NCBI GenBank assembly: GCA_013396755.1
Contig: VWZF01003199.1
Span: 1 to 64,000 of the forward strand
From: Sclerurus mexicanus
Taxonomy: Eukaryota; Chordata; Aves; Passeriformes; Furnariidae
DNA: 64,000 nucleotides
Direction of reading: 5' to 3'
The position numbers and the translations under genes were made by a program. Positions 24,473-34,757 of this stretch are shown piece after piece (position 1 is the first letter of the stretch; every line of letters begins with the position of its first letter). The notes beneath the pieces are model-generated. The model had not been told where the DNA came from. It searched no databases and saw only the letters and a list, made by a program, of their open reading frames with translations.

Positions 24473-24739
24473 CATTTAGGGGTGTCCATGGCGGGCAGCA
24501 CCCCAGCATAGACAGATTTACGACTGCAGAAGTGTCTCAGGGCCAGAGGCTGCATCTCCTCCAGACACCTCACAAACCCATTCGCTCTCCCATGTCCTGG
24601 GCCAGGCACAGAAATGGGGGTTAAAGGCAATTTCCCCCCCAAAGGTGAGGTGACAAAGATAAACATTGCCAGGAGACATCCACACACAGTGGGCTCCGGG
24701 CCGTGTGATGGGACACCCACTCCTGGGGCTGTGTTTGCC

Positions 24740-25060
24740 CTTCTAATATCCAGTTTGGTTTTACTGTGCAATACATTATGATTTTAATTAAACATTCCGT
24801 GTCTCCCCGTTCAGAAGGGGATAGCCGGAACTTCCCCTCTGTCATTCCCTCGGAGCAATGCTACAAACACTCTTCTCTCAAAATTTATGGCTATTTCCAC
24901 TGGAGATTTATTGCCCCAATAAAAACCGCGTGCACTGCCGGCACGGTGGCTGCAGCCGTGCCAGCCATAAATCACAGGGGCCGTAAACATGTCGCCCAAT
25001 AAACCACTAGGAGAAAATCCTGCCTGCCGGGTGAGCATCATAAAGGGGAAGGATGATTCC
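24740..25060. other. Repeat-free AT-rich block with hairpin next to the CpG island
   Basis: Contains TTTTAATTAAAC, two CCAATAAA cores (near 24917 and 24998) and an inverted repeat GGCACGG (24940-24946) / CCGTGCC (24956-24962) around CTGCAG. It abuts the CpG-rich island and may be part of its promoter. Confidence 0.3.
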
Positions 25061-25079
25061 CTCTCCTCACTGTCTCCAC

Positions 25080-25600
25080 CGCTGCGCCTCACGCCGTGTG
25101 TGCGTGGGGAGCTCGGCCGGGGCGACTGGCGGCGTCGGGGCTCGGGGTGTCGTAAGCGCTGCCCTCCCGGCGGGGTCGGGGCTCGGGGGTCTTATAAGCG
25201 CTGCCCCCTGGACGCCGGGACGTGGATTCGGGTCCGTCCTCCGCATCACGCCGGGACCGCGCCGGCGGAGAGCCCGCGGTGAGTGCCCCGAGCAGCGAGC
25301 GCTGCCGCTCCTCGGGTGGGACACCGGCTCGGGGGGCAGTGCGACCCCGGGGTGCTGCTGGGGATGCCCACGCCGCCCCGAGGGACCCGCCGGGAGGGAT
25401 GTGCCGGAGGAAGCGGGTGGGTGGAATTGCGCTGGCGGGGCTGCCGGGGACGGTCGGGCCGTCGCGGTGCCCTGTGTTGTGCCGAGGGCTTGGGGCAGGA
25501 GCCCCCCTGCTCTTCCACCCTCGGGCGGTGGGAATGGCATGTCCCTGTCCTCGCCTCTGAAGTCAGTAGGAACTGGGCTCTGTGGGTGCCGCGTCCCCAG
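25080..25600 (+). promoter_or_regulatory. Isolated CpG-rich promoter-like island with possible first exon
   Basis: A sharp CpG-rich island amid CR1-rich DNA. It contains two imperfect 41-bp tandem units (about 25132-25172 and 25173-25213), each with GTCGGGGCTCGGGG and AAGCGCTGCC. Only the second has TTATAAG (25192-25198), a TATA-like box. About 80 bp later CCGCG|GTGAGT gives a strong splice donor (exon end 25278). A transcript starting near 25225 could splice to the OR acceptor at 29113, but nothing here proves that. Both strands are open for over 200 codons through base composition alone, so I call no protein. Confidence 0.45.
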
Positions 25601-26111
25601 AGTCCCGTCGCTGAGCCCTCGCTTGTTGCTTGGGTTGGCAGCGATGCCAATGTGGAAACAGCAGCAGCTCCTCTTGGGAAAGGAGCGGATTTCAGAGTCC
25701 CACCCGTCCCCAGCCCCGGCTCCCAAGGCCCTGCTCCTGCCTACACTGACAACAACCCTGAAAGCACTGGTACTTTGAGTTATTGGTGAAAATCAGAGCC
25801 AGGGACGGGCAGGGAATCAGGAGGCGGCTGATGAGGGCTGGAGAAGAAGGGACGGCTCGGAGTCCACGAGGCTTCTGCCTTTGGTGCCTGACCCCCTCCC
25901 GCAGGCAGGCTGGGGTGATCCTGGGGAGCAGAAACACCTCGGGCACTGAGCAGGAGCACAGTCACCTCTCTGTGGCACGATGCCTTAGCAGACACCTTCC
26001 AGGGACTGTCATGAATCTTTAACTTGATATCCTCCGGGAACCAGAGCTTTGCTTCCTCCCCAGGGCTTGGCTGCAGTGAGGAAGGTGCAATTGCCATCCC
26101 ATGAGAGTCAT

Positions 26112-26160
26112 CTGGGAGACCTTTTCCAACCTAACTGTTTCTGTCATTGTGTGATTCTGT
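26112..26160 (+). mobile_element. Short CR1 3' end
   Basis: GGGAGACCTTTTCCAACCTA and TCATTGTGTGATTCTGT only. Confidence 0.65.
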
Positions 26161-26756
26161 AAGAGTTACATGTGTGCTCTAAGTTGTGCTGTGTTATCTA
26201 TACACATATAAATGTACATAAATATGAAGGAGCAGGTGCGGTTGTTGATTTTATACATTATATGTGTATATGTTTGTACATATCATTTATAGACACACAG
26301 AACACATGGAAGGGTAAAACCCTCTTGGAGTGGGATCTGTATCTAACGTGTCAGGGCACATAACAAACCACAGCCCCTCAGAGAGGGGCAGAGTGAACCA
26401 ATTCTATTTCTGAGTAACTTCTGCAGTGTGGTGGGAGTTGCTGCTGTCTGACAAAGTCAGGTTTCAGTGGAGGTTTTCTTGGAGGAGTTGCCTCCCCTAC
26501 AAACCCAGGGAGTGCTCACAGGTCCTCTCTTTCCCACTGTGTTCTAGCAGTCTCTCCTCTTTATCTGTCTCCATATTCCTGGAAAACTGTCGCCTCTCAA
26601 TGTCTTTGAGAGTTCTGGACACCTGCCAGAAGCTGCTCTCGGGGACAGTCAGGCAGACACACAGGCCTGCACACACTTGGAGTTTTTTAGGTTTTTAGCC
26701 CAGCCTCCAGAGATGACTGAGCCATAGGAGTCAGCAGGGTGATTTCACTGCGCTGA

Positions 26757-26954
26757 TCATGGAATTATGGAATGGTTTAGGTTGGAGCGACCTTAAAGCC
26801 CATCCAGTCCCACTCCCTGCCATCAGCAGGGACACCTTCCACCAGCCCAGGTTGCTCCAAGCCCCGTCCAACCTGGCCTTGGACACTCCCAGGGATCCAG
26901 GGGCAGACACAGCTTCTCTGCCCAACCTGTGCCAGGGCCTGCCCACCCTCCAGA
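26757..26954 (-). mobile_element. CR1 LINE 3' fragment
   Basis: Tail TCATGGAATTATGGAATGGT; complete box order to CCTGCCCACCCTCC. Confidence 0.8.
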
Positions 26955-27679
26955 TGGTGTTGGGTTGGCAGGAAGGGACAGCTCTTACCTTCGGGGAGCT
27001 CTGAGCCACCTGTGAGGACCTGAGGTACCTCTGGACAGTCTTCTTTGGTAATATCAAGCTCTGTGGATGTGTTAGGAAAGCCCTGGCTGCACAGCCACAT
27101 CTGAGCCTCCCCAAGGCTCTCCCGAAGGAGGGCTGTGATTGTCCCCTCAGCACCTGACACAGCAGGGCTACAGGTCAAGGTGATTCCTGATACCAACAAG
27201 TGACTTTGCCCTGCCTGGAGGAAATGAAATGACTTTGGGTTTTCCCAGTTTCCATAATTCACATGCTCTTTTGCCCTGGAGCGGGAAGGCATTTGTCCTT
27301 GCTAAGCTTTGGGATTTATTTCACATTAGACTCTCAAGCTGAGAATCTAATGAAGCAAAATCATATTAGGGCCATAATAAATATGTCATGGAAGAGTTGT
27401 GTGTTATTCAAAGATGAGCTGTGTTACATTTAACCCTCTGGCTCACATTTCAGGCCCTCAGTGACCTGTGTGTTTCATATGCTACAGAAGCTACAGAAGG
27501 ACTGAAGCCACAAATATTTTTTATTTGTTTTGCACATTTGCTGCCTTCCCCCACCCACCCAGCGAGTCATTCTGTCACTGAGGGGGCTTGAGAACCCCAA
27601 CAGCCTCTCCAGCAGCTCTGTTGGGTGCACTGTCACATGAAGCATAGGAGCCTGGAATGTGTGAGGCTCAGAGGTTTGT

Positions 27680-28060
27680 TGGATAATTCAGATTGGAGAG
27701 ACTTCAGAAGATCTCTAGTCCAACATCTGCCTCAAGACAGGGCCATCTGTGAGGTCAGACAAGACTCTTCTGCTGTTCATGGCTTTGCCCAGCTGGGTCT
27801 TGAAAACTTCCAAGGATGGAGCTGGGCAACCTCTGGGCAACCTCCTCCAGTGCTTGATGGGGAAACATTTCTCATTTTATCCAGTCTAGACTTCCCTTGT
27901 TTCAACTTACATGGGTTGTCTCTCATCCCTCTGCCATGCTCTGCTCTGAAGAGCCTGGTGCAGCCTCCTTGGTGCCTCCCTCAAGGTAGGAGAAGGGTCT
28001 CTTCAAACCTTCTCTTCTCCAGGCTGAACAAGCCTTTTTTCTTGGTCTCTTCTCCAGGGC
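27680..28060 (-). mobile_element. Older CR1 LINE fragment
   Basis: ATTGGAGAGACTTCAGAAG, CTCTAGTCCAACATCTGCC and CTTCTCTTCTCCAGGCTGAA appear in CR1 order, but more diverged than the other copies. Confidence 0.7.
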
Positions 28061-28472
28061 ATTGCTCCACCCAAGCCAGTGGGCTCCTGATGAATTTCCT
28101 GGATCAGACACTTGCTAGATTTCCATAAAGGCTTCACTCACCTCCTACTCTTGATCCCTGTGTAAAACCCCCATCATATCCCATGTGCCCTCTCCCCTCT
28201 GATTCAGACCCAAAGATTTTCCCTGGATTCTCCCCAGGGCTCTGAACCTGCAACATCTTGTGGTTTGCCTCGTGATTGCCTGTTATTAATAAATTCCCAG
28301 GCACCACACAGCTGGGGTTTTGCTCATTTACTTCCCTCCACTTGGTAGTAAGAGTGTGAAATGAGCAACAGCTTGGGTGTCAGAGCCACTGAAAATCCAC
28401 CTTATGATGGGAACCATCTTCTGAGCTGCGAGCAGGAGGGGCTGAGTGCCCGATTCTCTGGTGTATTTTCCA

Positions 28473-28655
28473 TCGTGGAATCCCAAAATGGTTTAGGTTG
28501 AAAGGGAACTTAAAGCCCACCCAGTGCCCCCTCCTGCCATGGGCAGGGACACCTTCCACTAGCTCAGGTTGCTCCAAGCCCCGTCCAACCTGGCCTGGGA
28601 CACTTCCAGGGATCCAGGGGCAGCCACAGCTTCTCTGCCCAACCTGTGCCAAGGT
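28473..28655 (-). mobile_element. CR1 LINE 3' fragment
   Basis: CGTGGAATCCCAAAATGGTT, then the standard run to CTGCCCAACCTGTGCC. Confidence 0.8.
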
Positions 28656-28914
28656 CAACAAACTTTGCATTTGTTTCCGAGGTTGATTCCCAAATAAGTA
28701 TCAGAGTTAAACTCACTGTTTTCACACTGAGCTGGCATTAAAAAGAAGCCTTAGCTTAGCATCTTGATCATGGTTGGGATGGTCACATAAAAGCCATTTG
28801 CTCACTCAACAGAGCATCCCAAAGTCTGGAATTTGGGGACAACTGTGAAACAGTGACACTCACCAGGAAAGTTTTCCCTTTCATTCTGAAATTTTTCTAT
28901 TTTTTTTTTCTTTT

Positions 28915-30379
28915 TCAAGAAAGAATGCCCATCCATTGCCCTCATTCCAGGGTTTAAACAGCAGTGCAGTCACATGTGACACTGTGGTAACCGTAAGAGT
29001 GTCCACACAGCACGGGGGGCCCTGCACAACTGGGAGGGGAGGTGGAGGGTTGTGCAGCTTCTCTGTGCAGTGGAGAGTTCGACTACGTGGTTTGTGTTGT
29101 TGGTTTGTTTTAGGTCTAGGCCATGCGAGAGCTGAGCTGGGATGGAGCAGGACTCACAGGCCATGTGGGGGTTCAATAGCTCCTTCCATCAGCCAGCAGC
29201 TTTCCTCATGCTGGGCATCCCGGGCCTGGAAGCCCTTCATCCCTGGATCTCCATCCCTTTCTGTGCTCTCTACCTCACTGCTCTCTTGGGAAACTGCATG
29301 ATCCTCTTCATTATCAAAAAGACCCAAAGTCTTCACGAGCCAATGTACTACTTCCTGTCCATGCTGGCGGTCACCGACCTGGGCTTGGTTCTCTGTACCC
29401 TGCCCACCACCCTGGGGCTGTTCTGGTTCAACCTGCGCAGGATTGGCTTCGACGCTTGCCTCACCCAGATGTATTTCATCCACATACTGTCCTTCATTGA
29501 GTCTTCTGTGCTCCTGGCCATGGCCTTTGACCGCTTCATTGCCATCTCCCGCCCCCTGAGACACCCCTCCATCCTGACCAAGGCGACTGTCACAAAGATA
29601 GGCCTGGCCATCGTGCTGAGAGGGATGGTCTCCCTCCTTCCCATTCCCTTCCTGCTCAAGAGACTGACCTACTGTGGGAAGACGGAGCTTTCCCACTCTT
29701 TCTGCTTCCACTCTGACATCATGAACCTGGCATGTGCAGATATAAAGGTCAATGTATTCTATGGCATGATCATTCTCTTGTCCACGGTGGGAATGGACTT
29801 CATCTTCATCGTGCTGTCCTACATCCTCATCATCAAAACTGTCGTCAGCCTCGCAACCAAGGAGGAGTGTCTCAAGGCTCTGAACACGTGCGTGTCCCAC
29901 ATCTGTGCTGTCCTGGTCTTCTTCATCCCAATGATCGGACTGTCCATGATCCATCGCTTTGGAAAGAACGTTCCTCCTCTCGTTAACACTTTGGTGGCCT
30001 ACACGTACCTCATCATCCCCCCTGCTCTGAACCCCGTTATCTACAGCATCAAATCCAGCCACATCCGGGAGGCTTTGCTTAGGGCCCTGCGGAGGAAGAG
30101 TGGGTCTCACTGGTAGCTTCCCACACCAGCTCTGCCAGAAAGTGCTGGTGGACTGGTTTCTTGGTCAGAGATAGCAGACTGGTTTCTTGGTCAGAGCTCT
30201 TGGACTGGTTTCCTGGTGCTCCCTCCACACAGCAGGTCACTGCCAGAGGAAAGCACTGCAGGTCCACTTGAATGCTGTCCCTCCACCCAGAGCTGTGAAC
30301 TTCCCTGTTGGGTCCCAGCACGGTGTTTCCATCCCTTCCAACAGACTGTGAACACCCCAAGAATTAATGACACATCCCA
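28915..30379 (+). repeat. 1,465-bp direct repeat with OR gene, copy 1
   Basis: Starts directly after a long poly-T tract (about 28895-28915), a typical sequencing stop, and runs to the N at 30380. Includes the OR51-like gene and its 3' flank, where a 26-bp motif (GACTGGTTTC...) is repeated three times from 30151. Confidence 0.9.
29142..30116 (+). CDS. Class I olfactory receptor, OR51-like, intact (copy 1)
   Basis: Seven-helix odorant receptor of 324 residues. The first ATG is 29142; the in-frame ATG at 29163 (MWGFNSS) fits family start positions better. The sequence shows an NSS glycosylation site at residue 12, GIPGLE at 25-30, GN at 50-51, LHEPMYYFLSML at 64-75, MAFDRF at 127-132 with AISRPLRH following, HSFCFHSDIMNLACAD in the second outer loop (OR51 style), KALNTCVSHIC entering helix 6, and PALNPVIYSIKSSHIR in helix 7. 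DRF-AIS replaces the usual DRY-AIC. A T-rich stretch ending in AG at 29113 is a plausible splice acceptor, as expected for ORs with a separate 5' UTR exon. The whole unit recurs 1,466 bp downstream after a single N and is probably the same gene counted twice. Confidence 0.93.
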   Translation: MEQDSQAMWGFNSSFHQPAAFLMLGIPGLEALHPWISIPFCALYLTALLGNCMILFIIKKTQSLHEPMYYFLSMLAVTDLGLVLCTLPTTLGLFWFNLRRIGFDACLTQMYFIHILSFIESSVLLAMAFDRFIAISRPLRHPSILTKATVTKIGLAIVLRGMVSLLPIPFLLKRLTYCGKTELSHSFCFHSDIMNLACADIKVNVFYGMIILLSTVGMDFIFIVLSYILIIKTVVSLATKEECLKALNTCVSHICAVLVFFIPMIGLSMIHRFGKNVPPLVNTLVAYTYLIIPPALNPVIYSIKSSHIREALLRALRRKSGSHW

Positions 30380-30380
30380 N

Positions 30381-31845
30381 TCAAGAAAGAATGCCCATCC
30401 ATTGCCCTCATTCCAGGGTTTAAACAGCAGTGCAGTCACATGTGACACTGTGGTAACCGTAAGAGTGTCCACACAGCACGGGGGGCCCTGCACAACTGGG
30501 AGGGGAGGTGGAGGGTTGTGCAGCTTCTCTGTGCAGTGGAGAGTTCGACTACGTGGTTTGTGTTGTTGGTTTGTTTTAGGTCTAGGCCATGCGAGAGCTG
30601 AGCTGGGATGGAGCAGGACTCACAGGCCATGTGGGGGTTCAATAGCTCCTTCCATCAGCCAGCAGCTTTCCTCATGCTGGGCATCCCGGGCCTGGAAGCC
30701 CTTCATCCCTGGATCTCCATCCCTTTCTGTGCTCTCTACCTCACTGCTCTCTTGGGAAACTGCATGATCCTCTTCATTATCAAAAAGACCCAAAGTCTTC
30801 ACGAGCCAATGTACTACTTCCTGTCCATGCTGGCGGTCACCGACCTGGGCTTGGTTCTCTGTACCCTGCCCACCACCCTGGGGCTGTTCTGGTTCAACCT
30901 GCGCAGGATTGGCTTCGACGCTTGCCTCACCCAGATGTATTTCATCCACATACTGTCCTTCATTGAGTCTTCTGTGCTCCTGGCCATGGCCTTTGACCGC
31001 TTCATTGCCATCTCCCGCCCCCTGAGACACCCCTCCATCCTGACCAAGGCGACTGTCACAAAGATAGGCCTGGCCATCGTGCTGAGAGGGATGGTCTCCC
31101 TCCTTCCCATTCCCTTCCTGCTCAAGAGACTGACCTACTGTGGGAAGACGGAGCTTTCCCACTCTTTCTGCTTCCACTCTGACATCATGAACCTGGCATG
31201 TGCAGATATAAAGGTCAATGTATTCTATGGCATGATCATTCTCTTGTCCACGGTGGGAATGGACTTCATCTTCATCGTGCTGTCCTACATTCTCATCATC
31301 AAAACTGTCGTCAGCCTCGCAACCAAGGAGGAGTGTCTCAAGGCTCTGAACACGTGCGTGTCCCACATCTGTGCTGTCCTGGTCTTCTTCATCCCAATGA
31401 TCGGACTGTCCATGATCCATCGCTTTGGAAAGAACGTTCCTCCTCTCGTTAACACTTTGGTGGCCTACACGTACCTCATCATCCCCCCTGCTCTGAACCC
31501 CGTTATCTACAGCATCAAATCCAGCCACATCCGGGAGGCTTTGCTTAGGGCCCTGCGGAGGAAGAGTGGGTCTCACTGGTAGCTTCCCACACCAGCTCTG
31601 CCAGAAAGTGCTGGTGGACTGGTTTCTTGGTCAGAGATAGCAGACTGGTTTCTTGGTCAGAGCTCTTGGACTGGTTTCCTGGTGCTCCCTCCACACAGCA
31701 GGTCACTGCCAGAGGAAAGCACTGCAGGTCCACTTGAATGCTGTCCCTCCACCCAGAGCTGTGAACTTCCCTGTTGGGTCCCAGCACGGTGTTTCCATCC
31801 CTTCCAACAGACTGTGAACACCCCAAGAATTAATGACACATCCCA
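30381..31845 (+). repeat. 1,465-bp direct repeat with OR gene, copy 2
   Basis: Begins directly after the N at 30380 with the bases that follow the poly-T tract in copy 1. Differs from copy 1 only at 31291 (T for C). Unique sequence resumes at 31846. Confidence 0.9.
30608..31582 (+). CDS. Class I olfactory receptor, OR51-like, intact (copy 2, probable assembly duplicate)
   Basis: Encodes the same 324-residue protein as the gene at 29142-30116. The only difference I found between the two 1,465-bp units is C at 29825 versus T at 31291, a synonymous ATC/ATT isoleucine codon. Everything else matches, including the putative splice acceptor (here ending near 30579) and 3' flank. The copies are separated by one N at 30380, where the left contig appears to end and the right one begins. 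I infer unmerged overlapping contigs, perhaps from two alleles, rather than a real gene pair. A very recent tandem duplication would look the same at this level. Confidence 0.85.
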   Translation: MEQDSQAMWGFNSSFHQPAAFLMLGIPGLEALHPWISIPFCALYLTALLGNCMILFIIKKTQSLHEPMYYFLSMLAVTDLGLVLCTLPTTLGLFWFNLRRIGFDACLTQMYFIHILSFIESSVLLAMAFDRFIAISRPLRHPSILTKATVTKIGLAIVLRGMVSLLPIPFLLKRLTYCGKTELSHSFCFHSDIMNLACADIKVNVFYGMIILLSTVGMDFIFIVLSYILIIKTVVSLATKEECLKALNTCVSHICAVLVFFIPMIGLSMIHRFGKNVPPLVNTLVAYTYLIIPPALNPVIYSIKSSHIREALLRALRRKSGSHW

Positions 31846-32251
31846 TGTAGCCCCAGTGAGAGGGAAACAATTAAAGGAAAATGGGCTGCATGACTTTCTC
31901 TTTTCAAGTCCAATGACGGGGGGATCAAAGAACCTCTATCACAGGTGAGGCAAACTCGTAGCAGATAACAGGGTGTAACCTTCACTGAGACCCTCGCATG
32001 GGGTCATTGTCCCCTCCCCACATGCCACAGCACAGCCAACCCAGCAGCAAACTCCACAGGACAGGGTTTTGGCCAAGAGTTGGGGGCCACCCTGGCTGTC
32101 CCAGTCCTTAGATATTCAGCTGGGAACATCCTACAAGATGCAGCGCGATTCAGAGGCTGGAGCATTTCTCCTCAGGTCCTATTAAGGGGGCCTGGGCACT
32201 CGCACCCTTCCAAAGAAAACGTCAGCTCTCATCTGTGTCTCTGACGGTGCC

Positions 32252-32818
32252 TGTTGTGCTGGTTTGGGCTGGGGTGGAGTTGATTTAGTCACAGGGGCTG
32301 GTGTGGAACCGTGTTTGGGTTTGTGCTGAACACAGGGTTGATAATACGGAAACCGTTCTGTCATGGCTGAGCTTCTCCTGAGCCAAGGCCTTTCCTGCCT
32401 CTCCCACGGTCACACTGGGGAGAGACTGGGGGGTGTGGGGAGTGTGGAGGAGACACAGCTGGGACAGGTGACCCCAACTGACCGAAGAACAACATGCTCA
32501 GTATATGAAGTGGGGGGAGAAGGAGGAAGGGGGGTACATTTGGAGTGGTGGCGTTTGTCTTCCCAAGTCACTGTTACGTGGGATGGGGCCCTCCTCTCCT
32601 GGAGGTGCTGAGCACCTGCTGCCCATGGGAAATGGGAATGAACGCCGTGTTTTCCTTTGCTTGTGTGTGTGGCTTTTGCTTTCCCTATTAAACTGTCTTT
32701 ATCTCAACCCACAAGTTTTCCAGCTTTCCCAGCTCTGATTCTCTCCCTAATCACACTGGTGGGACAGTGAGCAAGTGGCGGCTGGGGCTTGGTTGTTGCT
32801 GGGGGTTAAACCACAACA
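32252..32818 (+). mobile_element. Solo LTR of an avian ERVK-type endogenous retrovirus
   Basis: The 567-bp unit starts TGTTGTGCTGGTTT and ends AAACCACAACA, so its ends are inverted repeats with TG...CA termini. ATTAAA (near 32688) serves as a poly(A) signal in plus orientation, and TATATGAAG near 32501 could be a promoter box. The order of motifs matches the abundant ERVK-like LTRs of bird genomes as I know them. No gag, pol or env sequence flanks it, so only the LTR remains after recombination. No clear target-site duplication was seen. Confidence 0.8.
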
Positions 32819-33405
32819 CGTGTCCATCCACAGTGATGGAAACAGCTGCTTTTCCATCTCTTTTGGATGTCTTTGAGTCCCTCCATCTTGCCAAGTCTAT
32901 TTAATATCCCAGTCACTGTTTTGCATTAAATGTCATGTGTGTGAGCAGCATCCTCAATAAAATGCATCAATTCATTGGGAAAGGCCACAAGACTTGATGA
33001 AGCCTTTTTTGTCCAAGATATTAGGTTGGAGTTGCTTAAAATCTTCAGGATATGCCATAGATGAACAGGACTGTATGAGCTAGGTGTGATTTGGGATTGG
33101 CTTGAGGGTCTGGTGGGGCTGGAAGTTCTTGCTGATATAAAAGGGGCTTGAAGCCATCACAGGAATGGCTAAAATTCCTGACAGTAAGGACTACATGCTA
33201 CAGCCTTCCAGCTGAGGTCTGCCGGGCTGGCTGTGCCCCTCGGAAGGATGGGAGGAGAAAATGTCTGGGGGCATCCACAGGTGGGAGGTGACAGCAAGTC
33301 CCAGCAGCTGCTCTGCTGTAGGCTGGGTCTCAGCCAGGCACGCAGAGAGGGTTCGTGGTCCTCCTGGCTCATGTCCTCCCACAGACAGAATAAAATGCCC
33401 CAAAA

Positions 33406-33502
33406 ATCATGGAACAGAATCACTGAGGTTGAAAAAGACCATCGAGTCCAGCCTGTGACCAATTCCCACCTTGTCACCCAGAGCAGAGCACTGAGTCCAG
33501 GT
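33406..33502 (-). mobile_element. CR1 LINE 3' fragment
   Basis: ATCATGGAACAGAATCACTG, GGTTGAAAAAGACC and CCACCTTGTCACCCAGAGC. Confidence 0.75.
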
Positions 33503-34410
33503 CCAGTTGTGAATATTTCATTCCTCCAAATTATGGAGCTGTATATTTGTTGATTTTAAGCCATATTTTGGCTAGTTTTGACCATGGTGGAGAATAGAAA
33601 GCAAAGGTCAGTGTTCACCTTGGAAGGGTGAAGCAGCAGAAGGTGTTGGGACAGGACCCCACACCCAAACTGGCTTGTTTCTGCCTGACACTGGGCACTT
33701 CACCCTCAGACCAGCCCAGAGTAGTGTCTTTCTCTTGCACTCCACTCAAACAGTAGCTGGAATAGAGAGAGAAATTAATGCAGAAACATTTCCATAAAAA
33801 AAGAAACCTAACAGAGAGAGGGCAGGGAAGATCCCTGAGGGGATGATTCCCAGGCCACTGTTTGCTCTGTGTGGTGCTCGTTATCTCACCGAGTGTCCCA
33901 GGGTGTTCAGTAGCAGCCCCCTGAGCTCTGCCTGGCACAGCAGGTCCTGGGGGACAGGTCCTGCTGGCACTGGGACAGCACCCAAGGGGACAACTCTGTT
34001 CCAACATCTGCGGTGTAACCTGGGGCTTACAGAACTCACATAAGGGAAACTCTTCAGCAGGAAAGAGCTTTGCTGAAGGCATGGCTGGATTGGAGCACAG
34101 GATTCTGAAAATGATGATTCAGAATTCTGAGAAGATTCTGAGATTGCTCCCAGTCGGAAAACTTCCAGAACTCCTCCCTGGCTGTCTGTGCTTCCTCACT
34201 GCAGCTGTTCTCCAAAAGAGCCCGAGGAGCCCCTGCCACAGTAGGAAAACTTTTGCGGGGGACGGGGAGGGCAAGGTTTGGGGGTGTGTCAGCACAGCTG
34301 GGGAGAACTGTGGAGGGGGATGAGAGAGGAAGAGATACAGGTGGGAAAAAGAAAGGGAAGGGAAAGAGGAAGAACAAGGAGAAGGAAGGAGAAAACAGAC
34401 TGAGGGTGGT

Positions 34411-34757
34411 GTCCAGCCTGGACAAGAGAAGGCTCCGGGGAGACCTTAGGGCCCCTTCCAGGTCCTAAAGGGGCTCCAGGAGAGCTGGAGAGGGATTTCA
34501 GACAAGGGGCTGGAGGGACAGGACAAGGGGGAATGGCTTTTCACTGCCAGAGGGCAGGGATAGGTGGGCCAGGTTGGACGGGGCTTGGAGCAACTTGCTC
34601 TAGTGGAAGGTGTCCCTGCCCATGGCAGAGAGTTGGAATGGGATGATCTTTAAGGTCCCTCCCAACCCAAACCATTCTGTGGTTCTTTGACAAGGTGGTC
34701 AGAGGCTGGATTCATGATCTTGGAGGTCTTTTCCAAACTAAATGATTCTGTGACTGT
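34411..34757 (+). mobile_element. CR1 LINE 3' fragment plus second 3' end
   Basis: GTCCAGCCTGGACAAGAGAA to AACCATTCTGTGGTTCTTTG at 34690, then a second short 3' end (GGTCTTTTCCAAACTAAATG) to 34757. Holds ACTGCCAGAGGGCAG at 34543-34557. Confidence 0.8.

Larger units (their letters stand above)
16191..28914. other. Intergenic, CR1-rich, with repeat 1 and CpG island
   Basis: No coding gene is recognised. Besides CR1, the exact 1,499-bp repeat and the island at 25.1-25.6 kb, the stretches 17713-18769, 25600-26756 and 26955-27679 show nothing I can name. Confidence 0.7.

Noticed and set aside
25053..25778. 241- and 219-codon frames on both strands of the CpG island
   Set aside because: Both strands are open at once in GC-rich sequence, with low-complexity translations and no domain.
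29154..30110. 318-codon frame antisense to the OR51-like gene (and its duplicate)
   Set aside because: It is the reverse reading of a well-supported receptor gene and carries no family signature.
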